Source: Salinicola halophyticus (GTDB lineage Bacteria > Pseudomonadota > Gammaproteobacteria > Pseudomonadales > Halomonadaceae). Taken from it: a stretch of 64,000 nt of DNA. Positions 56,276-64,000 of this stretch are shown one piece after another. The stretch is from positions 283,413-347,412 of the forward strand of contig NZ_PZJN01000007.1 in assembly GCF_003206695.1 (NCBI RefSeq), read 5' to 3'. The notes beneath the pieces are model-generated. The model searched no databases. It saw only the letters and a program-made list of their open reading frames with translations, and was not told where the DNA came from. The position numbers and the translations under genes are program-made. The first letter of the stretch is position 1. Each line of letters opens with the position of its first letter.

Positions 56276-56581
56276 GCGTTCCCTCGCGGAAGTAACGGAA
56301 CCTCGACGTGCGACGACGCGGGTCGAAACTGACAGGTTCGTAAGTTTACGATTTTACACGACAACGACGTGGTAACAAGCCTGCTAATCGTCCCATCGCG
56401 GCTCCGCTATCAATCGGATAGCCCTTCTTCGAGGCGGACAACGCCGGGCTCCGTCATCTACGTAAACTTCTGACTGTCCCCGGGGCGCCAATTTATAGAC
56501 CGTAGGACGGTGCTGCCATTAGGCAAATGTAGGCCTTTACATTAGGCTAGCCATTCTGACACCCCTTGCAATGTTCAGCAC
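56276..56581. other. 306-bp divergent nuoA/thiD intergenic region
   Basis: Holds a candidate nuo promoter (separate entry) and a short inverted repeat AATGTA-GGCCTT-TACATT (56526-56543) about 40 bp before thiD. No TPP riboswitch core (CTGAGA plus downstream conserved arm) is visible. Confidence 0.45.
56351..56378 (-). promoter_or_regulatory. Candidate sigma-70 promoter of the nuo operon
   Basis: Minus strand TTGTTA (56378-56373), a 16-bp spacer, then TAAAAT (56356-56351; 5 of 6 consensus bases). It lies 76 bp upstream of nuoA. Confidence 0.45.
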
Positions 56582-57403
56582 ATGCTTTCTCACCCGATTC
56601 CCAATGTCTTGACGATCGCCGGCTCGGACCCTTCCGGGGGCGCGGGCCTGCAGGCCGATATCAAGACGCTCTCCGCCCACGGCGCCTACGCCACCAACGT
56701 GATTACCGCCGTGATCGCCCAGAACACCCGCGGTGTCCAGACGGTGGAGCCGGTGTCGGCCCGGATGATCCGCGCCCAGCTCGACAACCTGCTCGACGAC
56801 GTCGCCCTCGATGCGGTCAAGATCGGCATGGTCAGCAGTCGCGAGGTCGCGGAGACGATTGCCGAGGCACTGGGCAGGCGCCGGCCACGCTGGATCGTGC
56901 TCGATCCGGTGATGGTCGCCAAGAGCGGTGACCGGCTGGTGGACGACGCCGGCCTGCTGGCGGTAAGAGAAGTCCTGGTGCCGCTCGCCGATGTCATCAC
57001 ACCCAACCTGCCGGAGGCTGCGGCGCTGCTCGGCGCCGATGTACCACGGACGCCGCAGGCGATGGAGATGATGATCGAGGGGCTGGTCGCTCTGGGCTCG
57101 CGTTATGGTCTGCTGAAAGGCGGCCATCTGCCTTCAGCGCACTGCCCCGATCTGCTGTGGATGCCGGACGGCCAACGCTGGCTGGAGGCGCCGCGTCTGA
57201 CGACCCGTAATCTCCATGGGGCCGGCTGCGCGCTGTCGTCGGCGATTGCCGCCCGCCTCGCCCATCTGCCCCCCGGCGATAGCGGCGTCGAGGGCGCCAT
57301 CGACGCGGCCAAGCAGTGGCTGCACCAGGCTCTGCAAGCCAGCGGGCGTTTGAACGTCGGCCAAGGAAAGGGGCCGCCGCACCATTTTCACCGCTGGTGG
57401 TAG
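56582..57403 (+). CDS. thiD: Hydroxymethylpyrimidine/phosphomethylpyrimidine kinase
   Basis: 273 aa, ribokinase superfamily. Phosphorylates HMP and then HMP-P in thiamine synthesis. TIAGSDPSGGAGLQADIKT at residues 11-29, KIGM and LDPVMVAKSGDRL segments, and the C-terminal anion-hole motif NLHGAGCALSSAIAA. Normal length. No other thi genes are adjacent, so it is a stand-alone copy. The ribosome site is weak. Confidence 0.93.
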   Translation: MLSHPIPNVLTIAGSDPSGGAGLQADIKTLSAHGAYATNVITAVIAQNTRGVQTVEPVSARMIRAQLDNLLDDVALDAVKIGMVSSREVAETIAEALGRRRPRWIVLDPVMVAKSGDRLVDDAGLLAVREVLVPLADVITPNLPEAAALLGADVPRTPQAMEMMIEGLVALGSRYGLLKGGHLPSAHCPDLLWMPDGQRWLEAPRLTTRNLHGAGCALSSAIAARLAHLPPGDSGVEGAIDAAKQWLHQALQASGRLNVGQGKGPPHHFHRWW

Positions 57404-57579
57404 CGCATCGCGCTGGATGAAGTGAATTTCTCCGGGCAGATCGCCCAATACCCTCTACGCTATCTCTTCCGAAGCGCATGGCGGCCTCATTCGCAACGGA
57501 TGATGGTAACTTGCCGTCGCGCTCGACCAAGACTCGGGAATGGATCCCCGAGCGATCACCTAGGGAGATCGTTGCCTGA

Positions 57580-58827
57580 ATGGACCCCCACATCATATTT
57601 CTTGGCGGCTTTGGCATCCTGATGTTGCTGGTCGCCTGGGTGCCGGTGCTGATCAAACGACTGCCACTGTCGCTACCAATCATCTGTATCGCCATCGGCG
57701 CGCTCTTCTTTGCCTTGATCAATGAGAAAGGACTGCAGCCTCGCAACTACCCGCAGATCACCGAGATACTGACCGAGCTCACTGTCATCATTTCATTGGC
57801 AGGGGCGGGTCTACGGATCGACGATCCTCTCAAGTGGCGCTTCTGGGCCGACACCAGCCGTCTGCTCAGCATTACCATGCCGTTGACCATCGCCGCCACT
57901 GCGATGCTCTGCGCCCTGGCATTGGGATTCCCCTGGGCAACAGCGGTGCTGCTGGGCGCGGTGATCGCGCCGACGGATCCGGTGCTGGCCGCCGACGTTC
58001 AGGTCGGGCCGCCGCGCTCCGGCACCAGCGACGGCGTGCGCCGCAGCCTGACCTCGGAAGCCGGACTCAACGACGGTCTCGCCTTTCCGTTCACCTATCT
58101 TGCCCTCGCCCTTGCCACTCACGGCCTCACGCTTGGCGACTGGACCTGGCACTGGTTCACGGTGGACGTGCTCTGGCGCATCCTTGCCGGCGCCGGCGCC
58201 GGCTGGCTACTCGGCTGGCTACTGGCGATGTTCATGTTCCACTCGGGACGCCTGTCGCTGGCCAGCACCGGTCAGGGCTTCGTGGCGCTGGGCGGCACCT
58301 TCGTGACCTACGCCGGTGCCGAGGCAATTCACGGCTACGGTTTCATCGCCGTGTTCGTCGGTGCGCTTGCCTTGCGGAGTACCCAGGAGGAGGTCCACGA
58401 CTATCACATCCGCCTGCACGACTTCACCGAGGAGATCGAGCGGCTGCTGATGATGATGCTGCTTGTGATGTTCGGCGGCGCGCTCGTCGGCCCTGTGCTC
58501 GACGGGCTGACCTGGCCCATGGCCGGCGTCGGCCTGGCGATTCTGTTCATCGTCCGACCGCTCGCCGGCATGATCGGGCTGATCGGCTCACGAATGAAAT
58601 CGCGGGAGAGAGCGGTCGTCAGCCTGTTCGGCATCCGTGGCGTGGGGTCTTTCTACTATCTCGCCTACGCCACCAATCAGCAGACATTCGGCGAGATCGA
58701 CAGCGCCTGGACTCTGGTCAGTTTCATCGTGCTCGTGTCGATACTCTTCCACGGCATGACATCGGGTCTGTCGATGGAATGGCTGGATCGGCGCCGCGAG
58801 GCCGCTCGGCGGCGCGCCAGACGCTGA
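57580..58827 (+). CDS. Cation:proton antiporter, CPA1/NhaP type
   Basis: 415 aa, about 12 membrane helices. The transport-site segments of the CPA1 family are present: VIAPTDPVLAADVQVG (near residues 130-145) and LTSEAGLNDGLAFPFTYLAL, where the Asn-Asp pair is the ion-binding core. Expected to exchange Na+ or K+ for H+ in the inner membrane, useful for salt and pH homeostasis in a halophile. It lacks the long C-terminal regulatory tail of larger NhaP proteins. Convergent with ehuA at 26 bp, with no obvious terminator between. Confidence 0.87.
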   Translation: MDPHIIFLGGFGILMLLVAWVPVLIKRLPLSLPIICIAIGALFFALINEKGLQPRNYPQITEILTELTVIISLAGAGLRIDDPLKWRFWADTSRLLSITMPLTIAATAMLCALALGFPWATAVLLGAVIAPTDPVLAADVQVGPPRSGTSDGVRRSLTSEAGLNDGLAFPFTYLALALATHGLTLGDWTWHWFTVDVLWRILAGAGAGWLLGWLLAMFMFHSGRLSLASTGQGFVALGGTFVTYAGAEAIHGYGFIAVFVGALALRSTQEEVHDYHIRLHDFTEEIERLLMMMLLVMFGGALVGPVLDGLTWPMAGVGLAILFIVRPLAGMIGLIGSRMKSRERAVVSLFGIRGVGSFYYLAYATNQQTFGEIDSAWTLVSFIVLVSILFHGMTSGLSMEWLDRRREAARRRARR

Positions 58828-58852
58828 CGCCTTCAGCCCGCGACACCGATGC

Positions 58853-59668
58853 TCAATCGTCCGGGTCGAGCACGGCCTTGAGGAAAGCCTTGGTGCGCTC
58901 CTCTTTCGGCGCGGTGAAGATATCCTCGGGCTTGCCCTGCTCCTTGATCCGGCCCTGATCGAAGAAGCAGATCCGGTCGGAAACCTGACGCGCGAAGTGC
59001 ATCTCGTGGGTCACCAGCAGCATGGTCAGATCGTGCTCGTCGGCCAGGGAGCGGATCACGTTCAGCACCTCGCCGACCAGTTCCGGATCCAGCGCCGATG
59101 TCGGCTCGTCGAACAGCATGACCTTGGGTCGCATCGCCAGCGCACGGGCAATCCCCACCCGCTGCTGCTGCCCGCCGGAGAGCTGGTGCGGATACTTGTC
59201 GGCCTGATCGGTGAGGCCCACCATCTCCAGCAGTTCCATGCCACGCTTCTTGGCTTCCGCCTTGTTGATGCCGAGCACCTGCACGGGCGCTTCGGTCAGA
59301 TTGCGCAGCACGGTCATGTGCGGAAACAGATTGAACTGCTGGAAGACCATGCCCATATGGCTGCGCATCTCGCGCAGATGTGGCTCGCCAGCGGGAATCA
59401 GCTCGTCGCCGCGGCGCTGATGCCACAGCGGCTCGCCGCCGACATAGACGACGCCATCGTTGATGGGTTCCAGCGTCATCAGGACCCGCAGCACGGTCGA
59501 CTTGCCGGAGCCGGATGGGCCGATGATGGTGACCTTTTCGCCGCGCTGAACCTCGAAGTCGAGTTCGTCGAGTACCACGTGGTCGCCGAAACGTTTGACG
59601 ACCTTGTCGAATTTGATGATCGGGTCGCTGCTTTCCGTGGCGTCGCGAATTTCCGTGGCATTGTTCAT
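58853..59668 (-). CDS. ehuA: Ectoine/hydroxyectoine-type ABC transporter, ATP-binding protein
   Basis: 271 aa. Walker [11 protein letters not shown]-loop [16 protein letters not shown], signature [16 protein letters not shown], Walker [15 protein letters not shown] and switch His in VTHEMHFAR. It is of the polar-amino-acid (GlnQ/HisP) class. Overlaps the ehuD stop by 4 bp. Ectoine specificity is inferred from the binding protein EhuB in the same operon. Confidence 0.85.
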   Translation of the reverse strand: MNNATEIRDATESSDPIIKFDKVVKRFGDHVVLDELDFEVQRGEKVTIIGPSGSGKSTVLRVLMTLEPINDGVVYVGGEPLWHQRRGDELIPAGEPHLREMRSHMGMVFQQFNLFPHMTVLRNLTEAPVQVLGINKAEAKKRGMELLEMVGLTDQADKYPHQLSGGQQQRVGIARALAMRPKVMLFDEPTSALDPELVGEVLNVIRSLADEHDLTMLLVTHEMHFARQVSDRICFFDQGRIKEQGKPEDIFTAPKEERTKAFLKAVLDPDD

Positions 59669-60357
59669 TTGAGAGACAGGCCTCGTTTGGGCAGATGGGT
59701 ATCCAGGTAGCGCACACCCAGAGAAGCGATGATCGTCAGGATCAGATAGATTCCGCCAACCATCGTCAGCGGAATCAGATAACCGCCGGTACGGTCGCCG
59801 ATGATCCGAGCCACGCCGAGCATTTCCAGCACGGTAACCACGCCGAGCACCGGCACATCCTTCATGATTGACACCAGGTAATTACCCAGCGCCGGAATGA
59901 TGCGCGGAATCGCCTGCGGCAAAATGATGTGAGTAAAGGTTCTGGCCGGTGCCAGATTCAGCGCCCGCGCCGCTTCCCTTTGACCGCTGGCCACCGCTTC
60001 GAGGCCGCCACGATAGACTTCCGAGGTGTAGGCACTGTACTGCACGCCTAATGCCAGGGCGCCGGTCAGAAAGGCCGGCAGCGTCAGCCCGAACTCGGGC
60101 AGAACGTAGAACAGAAAGAACAGCTGGATCAGCAGCGGCGTGTCGCGGATGAACTCCGTCAACAGCTTGGCTGGCCAGCGGATGAAGCGTGTCGGCGCAC
60201 TTTTCAGCGCCGCCAGCACCAACCCCAACGCGAGCGCAATGAAGAAGCCGACGACGGTGGCCTCCAGTGTTATCACCAGGCCATGCAGCAGAATCGGAAA
60301 GATCGAAACCGCGAAAGCCCACTGGCTGCTGGTATCCCATTCGATGCCGAAAAACAT
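59665..60357 (-). CDS. ehuD: Ectoine/hydroxyectoine-type ABC transporter, permease EhuD
   Basis: 230 aa, five or so helices, HisMQ-type permease with the EAA loop [20 protein letters not shown]. The sequence [22 protein letters not shown] is characteristic of this subfamily. It starts 3 bp after ehuC and forms a heterodimer with it. Confidence 0.82.
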   Translation of the reverse strand: MFFGIEWDTSSQWAFAVSIFPILLHGLVITLEATVVGFFIALALGLVLAALKSAPTRFIRWPAKLLTEFIRDTPLLIQLFFLFYVLPEFGLTLPAFLTGALALGVQYSAYTSEVYRGGLEAVASGQREAARALNLAPARTFTHIILPQAIPRIIPALGNYLVSIMKDVPVLGVVTVLEMLGVARIIGDRTGGYLIPLTMVGGIYLILTIIASLGVRYLDTHLPKRGLSLK

Positions 60358-60360
60358 GCG

Positions 60361-61032
60361 TTATCTCCCCGCCGCGCGCCAGCGGCCAACGTAGCGTTCC
60401 AGCAGTTTCATGCACGCAGTGACCACCAGCGCCATGCCGAAATACATGAACAGCACCAGCGTATAGACGGTCACGCTATCCTGGGTGAAGTTACGAATCT
60501 GCTCGGCACGAAAGGCCATGTCGCCCAGCGAAATGAGCGATACCAGCGCGGTATCCTTGAGATTCTGAACCGCGAGATTGCCGAAGGTCGGCATCATTTC
60601 GGGAATTGCCTGGGGCAGCGTGATCCGCCACAGCCGCTTGCGCCCGGTAAAATTGAGCGCAGTCGCCGCTTCGTACTGCTCCCTGGGTACCGCCTGCACC
60701 GCGCCACGCACGACCTCGGCCCCGTAGGCGCCGATATTCAGTGCCAGCGCGGCCACCCCGGCTGCCACTGGCGGGAAGCGCAGATCGAGACCGATCGCCT
60801 GTCCCAGGATAGGTAGCGCGAAGTAGATCCAGAACAGCTGCACCAGCAACGATGTACCGCGAAAGATCTCGATATAGGCAACGCTGAACCCCTTGAGCAA
60901 GGGGTTGTGGGAAAGCTTGCCGAGACCGAACGCGAAGGCAAACAGACCGCCCAGGATCGTCGAGTAGACCGTGAGCTGCGCGGTCACCCATGCGCCCTGA
61001 GCCAGAGGGGCGAGATAGCTCGTCCATTCCAT
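60361..61032 (-). CDS. ehuC: Ectoine/hydroxyectoine-type ABC transporter, permease EhuC
   Basis: 223 aa, five helices, HisMQ family: FRGTSLLVQLFWIYFALPILG and the EAA-loop segment EQYEAATALNFTGRKRLWRITL. Pairs with EhuD in the inner membrane. 173 bp downstream of ehuB; no strong terminator is evident in that gap, so it is in the same operon. Confidence 0.82.
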   Translation of the reverse strand: MEWTSYLAPLAQGAWVTAQLTVYSTILGGLFAFAFGLGKLSHNPLLKGFSVAYIEIFRGTSLLVQLFWIYFALPILGQAIGLDLRFPPVAAGVAALALNIGAYGAEVVRGAVQAVPREQYEAATALNFTGRKRLWRITLPQAIPEMMPTFGNLAVQNLKDTALVSLISLGDMAFRAEQIRNFTQDSVTVYTLVLFMYFGMALVVTACMKLLERYVGRWRAAGR

Positions 61033-61205
61033 CGGGAAGACTCCGCAGTAACGGGTTCGGACACGACCTGACGAACGGCGCCGACTATATCGGCACCGTT
61101 CGATGACGTCGCGGATGCTTCATGGCGATGACCAGGGCTTTCGCCATGGCCATCGATCAGACGTCCGCGATCAGATCGAGCTCACAGGCCTGGCTGTGAA
61201 AACGC

Positions 61206-62117
61206 TCAGGAGTCCGCGGTGCAGAGTTCCTTGGTGGTGTGATGGCTGGAGCCGTCGACATCGGCCTGGCTGAAGCCGTAGCCCATCAGCGTCTTGCTCC
61301 AGTCGTCGGACTGCTTGTACTTCTCCAGCGCTTCGTTGACCGCGTCACGTAGCTCGGTGTTGTCGCTGTTGAAGGCAAAAGCACCCCAGCTACGTACCTC
61401 TTCGCCATCGATAACCGGATCCTTGAACTCACCGGCCGGCTCGACATCGTCGCTCTTTCCGGCCAGTTCGCTGACCGTCAGGCTGGTCGCGGCGTAGGCG
61501 TCGGCCCGGCCGGTCGATACGGTCGAGATCGCATCGGCATTGCTGGAGATGGTGACCATGTTGTCCTGGGGAACACCGAGCGCCTGCAGCATGTCGAGCT
61601 GATCGGCCCCGGCCATGATCGCGATCTTGCCGTCGCCGTCGACGAAGTCGCTGAACGCGTGCAGATCCTTTGGGTTGCCTTGCTTGACCAGCAGGCCTTC
61701 GCCATAGGAAGAGTTGGGCTCGGAGTAGATCACCTGCTGGCAGCGATCCGGCAGCACGGCCATCTCGGCCGCGGCGATATCGAATCGATTCGCCTGCAGC
61801 CCCGGAATCAGCGAGCTAAAGTTGGTGGTGACCCACTCGATGTCGTCGACGCCCATCTCGTTCATGATATGGCGGATGACATCGGGGCCCGCGCCCTTGG
61901 CTTCACCGCTCATGTCCATGTAGCCGTAGGGGATTTCATTGGCGACGGCGATCTTGACCGAGCCGGAATCCTTGATTTCCTGGAGCGAAGCGGCCTGCGC
62001 CACGCCGACCGCCAGGCAGGACAGGACGGAACCGGCGATCAACGTGGTAACGCTTCTACCGAGGGTGGTAACGCTCTTGCGCTGAGTCGTGACGTCTTTA
62101 TTGATGTTATGTCGCAT
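61206..62117 (-). CDS. ehuB: Ectoine/hydroxyectoine-type ABC transporter, substrate-binding protein
   Basis: 303 aa. Signal peptide ends about residue 43 (CLAVGVAQAAS) after a long N-region with VTT repeats. The mature part is a family-3 solute-binding protein; VKIAVANEIPYGYMDMSGEAKGAGPDV, MAVLPDRCQQVIYSEP and the C-terminal pattern TTKELC resemble Sinorhizobium EhuB from memory. Ectoine is the likely ligand, but a related zwitterion or amino acid is possible. The gene order B-C-D-A differs from rhizobial ehuABCD, and no ectoine-degradation genes adjoin it. Confidence 0.78.
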   Translation of the reverse strand: MRHNINKDVTTQRKSVTTLGRSVTTLIAGSVLSCLAVGVAQAASLQEIKDSGSVKIAVANEIPYGYMDMSGEAKGAGPDVIRHIMNEMGVDDIEWVTTNFSSLIPGLQANRFDIAAAEMAVLPDRCQQVIYSEPNSSYGEGLLVKQGNPKDLHAFSDFVDGDGKIAIMAGADQLDMLQALGVPQDNMVTISSNADAISTVSTGRADAYAATSLTVSELAGKSDDVEPAGEFKDPVIDGEEVRSWGAFAFNSDNTELRDAVNEALEKYKQSDDWSKTLMGYGFSQADVDGSSHHTTKELCTADS

Positions 62118-62255
62118 CGTTCAAAATCTCCGTCTGCAAGGTTCGGACCCGCGTCGGCAGGTCGACGATTGAATCGAATTATCGGTGGCGGTGCCCTATC
62201 TGTTGTCGTCATGGCCGCCGGTGTCGTCACGGCCGTCTGGCTGGGTCGCGTCGAT

Positions 62256-62367
62256 ATTGTCATGATTCGATTGGCCAAAAACATGACAATTCGTGATAGC
62301 GGGGTCTATCTGGATAGTAGCACCTCCCAAGCGCCGGGCGTCAAAGGCTTTATTGCATCATGACAAT
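62256..62367. promoter_or_regulatory. Three ATTGTCATG boxes upstream of ehuB (putative operators)
   Basis: ATTGTCATGAT at 62256-62266 (plus strand), ATTGTCATGTT at 62290-62280 and ATTGTCATGAT at 62367-62357 (both minus strand). The first two are inverted with respect to each other. They flank the candidate promoter. The binding protein is not known. Confidence 0.55.
62314..62344 (-). promoter_or_regulatory. Candidate ehuB promoter
   Basis: Minus strand TTGACG (62344-62339) and TACTAT (62319-62314) with a long 19-bp spacer. The suboptimal spacing suggests an activated promoter. It lies between the second and third ATTGTCATG boxes. Confidence 0.4.
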
Positions 62368-62593
62368 CGCCGTTGCACGGCGTACTCGATCTGCTGATTC
62401 AGCCTCTTTCTTGCTGGAGCACACCGAACACAGCAGCGAGCCACGTGGCGCCGGTAACATAAACATACGTTCTATTCGCGGCGCTTTTCAATAATGCTTT
62501 GCCCGCTATTGATCTCGATCATTTCGTCCTTGGCCCAGCGTGTTAGTCTTCGTTGCAACTATCCATCACTGCCCCGAGGGAGGCCACAGCGTC

Positions 62594-63031
62594 ATGCGAG
62601 CCCTGATCCAGCGCGTCAGCCAGGCCTCGGTCAGTGTCGACGGCGAGCTCCTCGGTCAGATCGATCAGGGCTTGCTGGCACTCATCGGCGTGGCCGCCGA
62701 CGACACCCCGGCGCATGCCGATCGTCTGCTGCACAAGCTACTGAACTATCGCGTATTTGCCGATGAAGAAGGCCGCATGAATCGTAATCTGCAGCAGGTC
62801 GGTGGCGGACTGCTGCTGGTCTCCCAGTTCACCCTGGTGGCCGCGACCGACAAGGGGCTACGCCCGAGCTTCTCGAGCGCCGCGCCCCCGGAACACGGCC
62901 GCGCCCTGTTCGATCATCTGGTCGCACAGGCTCGCCAGTCCTGGCCCGACACGGCGACCGGACGTTTCGGCGCGAACATGCAGGTCGCGCTCATCAACGA
63001 CGGGCCGGTGACGTTCTTGCTGGAAACCTAG
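62594..63031 (+). CDS. dtd: D-aminoacyl-tRNA deacylase
   Basis: 145 aa. Removes D-amino acids mischarged to tRNA. It starts MRALIQRVSQASVSVDGEL; conserved SQFTL (about residues 78-82) and the active-site cross-subunit Gly-cisPro motif NDGPVTFLLE at the C-terminus are intact. The start at 62594 follows GGGAGG by about 10 nt; the 18 codons open upstream are not needed. The stop codon is part of a 17-bp tandem array. Confidence 0.95.
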   Translation: MRALIQRVSQASVSVDGELLGQIDQGLLALIGVAADDTPAHADRLLHKLLNYRVFADEEGRMNRNLQQVGGGLLLVSQFTLVAATDKGLRPSFSSAAPPEHGRALFDHLVAQARQSWPDTATGRFGANMQVALINDGPVTFLLET

Positions 63032-63087
63032 GCCCGCTTGAAATCTAGGTTGGCTGAAAACCTAGCTTCGCTGGAAACTTATCGCCG
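63020..63087. repeat. 17-bp degenerate tandem repeat, four copies, across the dtd stop
   Basis: Units CTGGAAACCTAGGCCCG (63020), CTTGAAATCTAGGTTGG (63037), CTGAAAACCTAGCTTCG (63054) and CTGGAAACTTATCGCCG (63071). The first unit encodes the last codons and TAG stop of dtd. Units 2-3 can also pair (CTAGGTT/AACCTAG, 63045-63065). Confidence 0.85.
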
Positions 63088-63184
63088 ATAGCGACTCCGG
63101 ACAATGAAGACGACTGCCGGATTCGATGGCACCGTGCACGACAGGGAACCGCGGCTCGACGCCGCCAGAAAAGGAATTTCGATC

Positions 63185-63961
63185 ATGACCACTCCCCTCG
63201 CCATCATTACCGGCGGTGCCCAGGGTATCGGGCTCGCCACGGTGAAATTACTGCTCAAGGACGGCTGGCGAGTTGCCGCGCTGGATCGCGATCCAGAAGC
63301 GGTGGCAGAGCTCGACGCGACCTATCCCGAGGCCACGCTGCTGGCCATGGTGGTGAACGTCGGCGACGAGCTGCAGGTCAAGGAAGCCTTCCACCACTTG
63401 TCGGATTGGCAACTGGAGAACGATCAATCCACCGGCGTGGACCTGCTGGTCAACAACGCCGGCATTTCCGACCCGGTCTGCGGTCCGATCGAAGAGCTGG
63501 CACTCGAGGACTGGCGGCGATGGCAGGAGAGCCACCTGACCGGGGCTTTCCTGTGCACGCGCGCCGCCGTTCCGGGACTGCGCCGACGCGGCGGCGCCAT
63601 CGTCAATATCGCCTCCACTCGCGCGCTGCAGTCGGAGCCGCACTGCGAATCCTACGCCGCCGCCAAGGGCGGGCTGCTGTCGATGACCCATGCCCTGGCC
63701 ATCAGCCTGGGACCGGACATTCGGGTCAACGCCATCTGCCCCGGCTGGATCGAGACCGGCCCGTGGCAGAAGGCCGGTCAGCGCCACGATCCGGAACATC
63801 GCGATATCGACCGCGATCAGCATCCGGTCGGGCGGATCGGCGAACCGGCCGACGTCGCCGCCACGGTGGCCTTTCTCGCCAGCGACAAGGCGGGCTTCAT
63901 CACCGGCCAGCACATCAGCGTCGATGGAGGGATGACCAAGAAGATGATCTACGCCGACTAG
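63185..63961 (+). CDS. SDR family NAD(P)-dependent oxidoreductase
   Basis: 258 aa classical short-chain dehydrogenase. Cofactor motif TGGAQGIG at residues 9-16, NNAG at about 91-94, catalytic Ser in NIASTRALQ and YAAAK (Tyr-x3-Lys) at about residues 155-160, then the PGWIETG loop and the C-terminal ISVDGG. Asp at the end of beta-2 (AALDRD) suggests NAD(H) preference. The start at 63185 is chosen as the family N-terminus; 27 more codons upstream are open. It is 153 bp after dtd. The substrate is unknown. Confidence 0.85.
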   Translation: MTTPLAIITGGAQGIGLATVKLLLKDGWRVAALDRDPEAVAELDATYPEATLLAMVVNVGDELQVKEAFHHLSDWQLENDQSTGVDLLVNNAGISDPVCGPIEELALEDWRRWQESHLTGAFLCTRAAVPGLRRRGGAIVNIASTRALQSEPHCESYAAAKGGLLSMTHALAISLGPDIRVNAICPGWIETGPWQKAGQRHDPEHRDIDRDQHPVGRIGEPADVAATVAFLASDKAGFITGQHISVDGGMTKKMIYAD

Positions 63962-64000
63962 CCGCGAGCCGCGAAAGCCAACACCGGCTTATTGCGAGAA

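Larger units (their letters stand above)
62118..62593. other. 476-bp divergent ehuB/dtd intergenic region
   Basis: No gene is supported. It carries three ATTGTCATG boxes and a candidate ehuB promoter (separate entries). The open frame overlapping 62118-62284 on the minus strand is not coding by any sign I can see. Confidence 0.5.

Noticed and set aside
56400..56581. TPP riboswitch upstream of thiD
   Set aside because: The conserved CTGAGA core and its partner arm are not present.

Overview
The window is a gene-dense, high-GC stretch of a gammaproteobacterial chromosome. Gene order and content point to the Halomonadaceae (Halomonas/Salinicola-like): the runs smpB-ratA-rnfH-bamE-fur-recN-grpE-dnaK-dnaJ, hemCDXY/argH-lptM-lysA-dapF-DUF484-xerC-yigB and a 13-gene nuo operon with fused nuoCD are pseudomonad/oceanospirillal layouts. 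An ectoine-type uptake system and a Na+/H+-type antiporter suit a halophile. The family assignment is inference; no rRNA or phylogenetic marker analysis was possible.

Layout. 1-2.4 kb: 3' part of a TRAP large permease and a phytase-like lipoprotein. 2.7-11.0 kb: formate module, with an OFA-family anion transporter, a divergent ModE-type regulator, and the soluble NAD+-dependent Mo-formate dehydrogenase fdsGBA-D. 11.1-15.1 kb: heat-shock operon grpE-dnaK-dnaJ (minus strand) with two sigma-32 promoters. 15.2-20.2 kb: recN with a LexA box, fur, bamE, rnfH, ratA, smpB and ssrA (tmRNA). 20.2-26.3 kb: a small zinc-ribbon protein, a TPR/AlgX-like protein, a YbiO-type mechanosensitive channel and a ROK sugar kinase. 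26.3-31.1 kb: hemC-hemD-hemX-hemY. 31.5-37.7 kb: argH-lptM-lysA-dapF-DUF484-xerC-yigB. 38.1-40.6 kb: engB, dsbA and an endonuclease/exonuclease/phosphatase-family gene. 40.7-56.3 kb: nuoA-N (minus strand). 56.6-58.8 kb: thiD and a CPA1-type antiporter. 58.9-62.1 kb: ehuBCDA-type ABC uptake operon. 62.6-64.0 kb: dtd and an SDR oxidoreductase.

Functionally, formate is probably imported by the OFA carrier and oxidised by FdsGBAD to CO2 and NADH, which the Nuo complex then re-oxidises. The chaperone, SOS and trans-translation genes are housekeeping. The ehu operon and the antiporter are osmo-adaptation genes.

Most of the window is ordinary core genome. The parts that merit a second look are: (i) a 15-codon frame coupled by ATGA overlaps on both sides where fdhD/fdsC normally lies; (ii) a 256-bp hairpin-rich insert between nuoI and nuoJ; (iii) short tandem arrays at gene ends (17 bp x4 across the dtd stop, 28 bp x~2.8 upstream of engB, 12-18 bp units inside lysA, hemX and nuoE); (iv) a leaderless TPR/AlgX-like protein with an unusual nucleophile motif; and (v) three copies of an ATTGTCATG box upstream of ehuB. 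I saw no CRISPR array, transposase, integrase or prophage genes.
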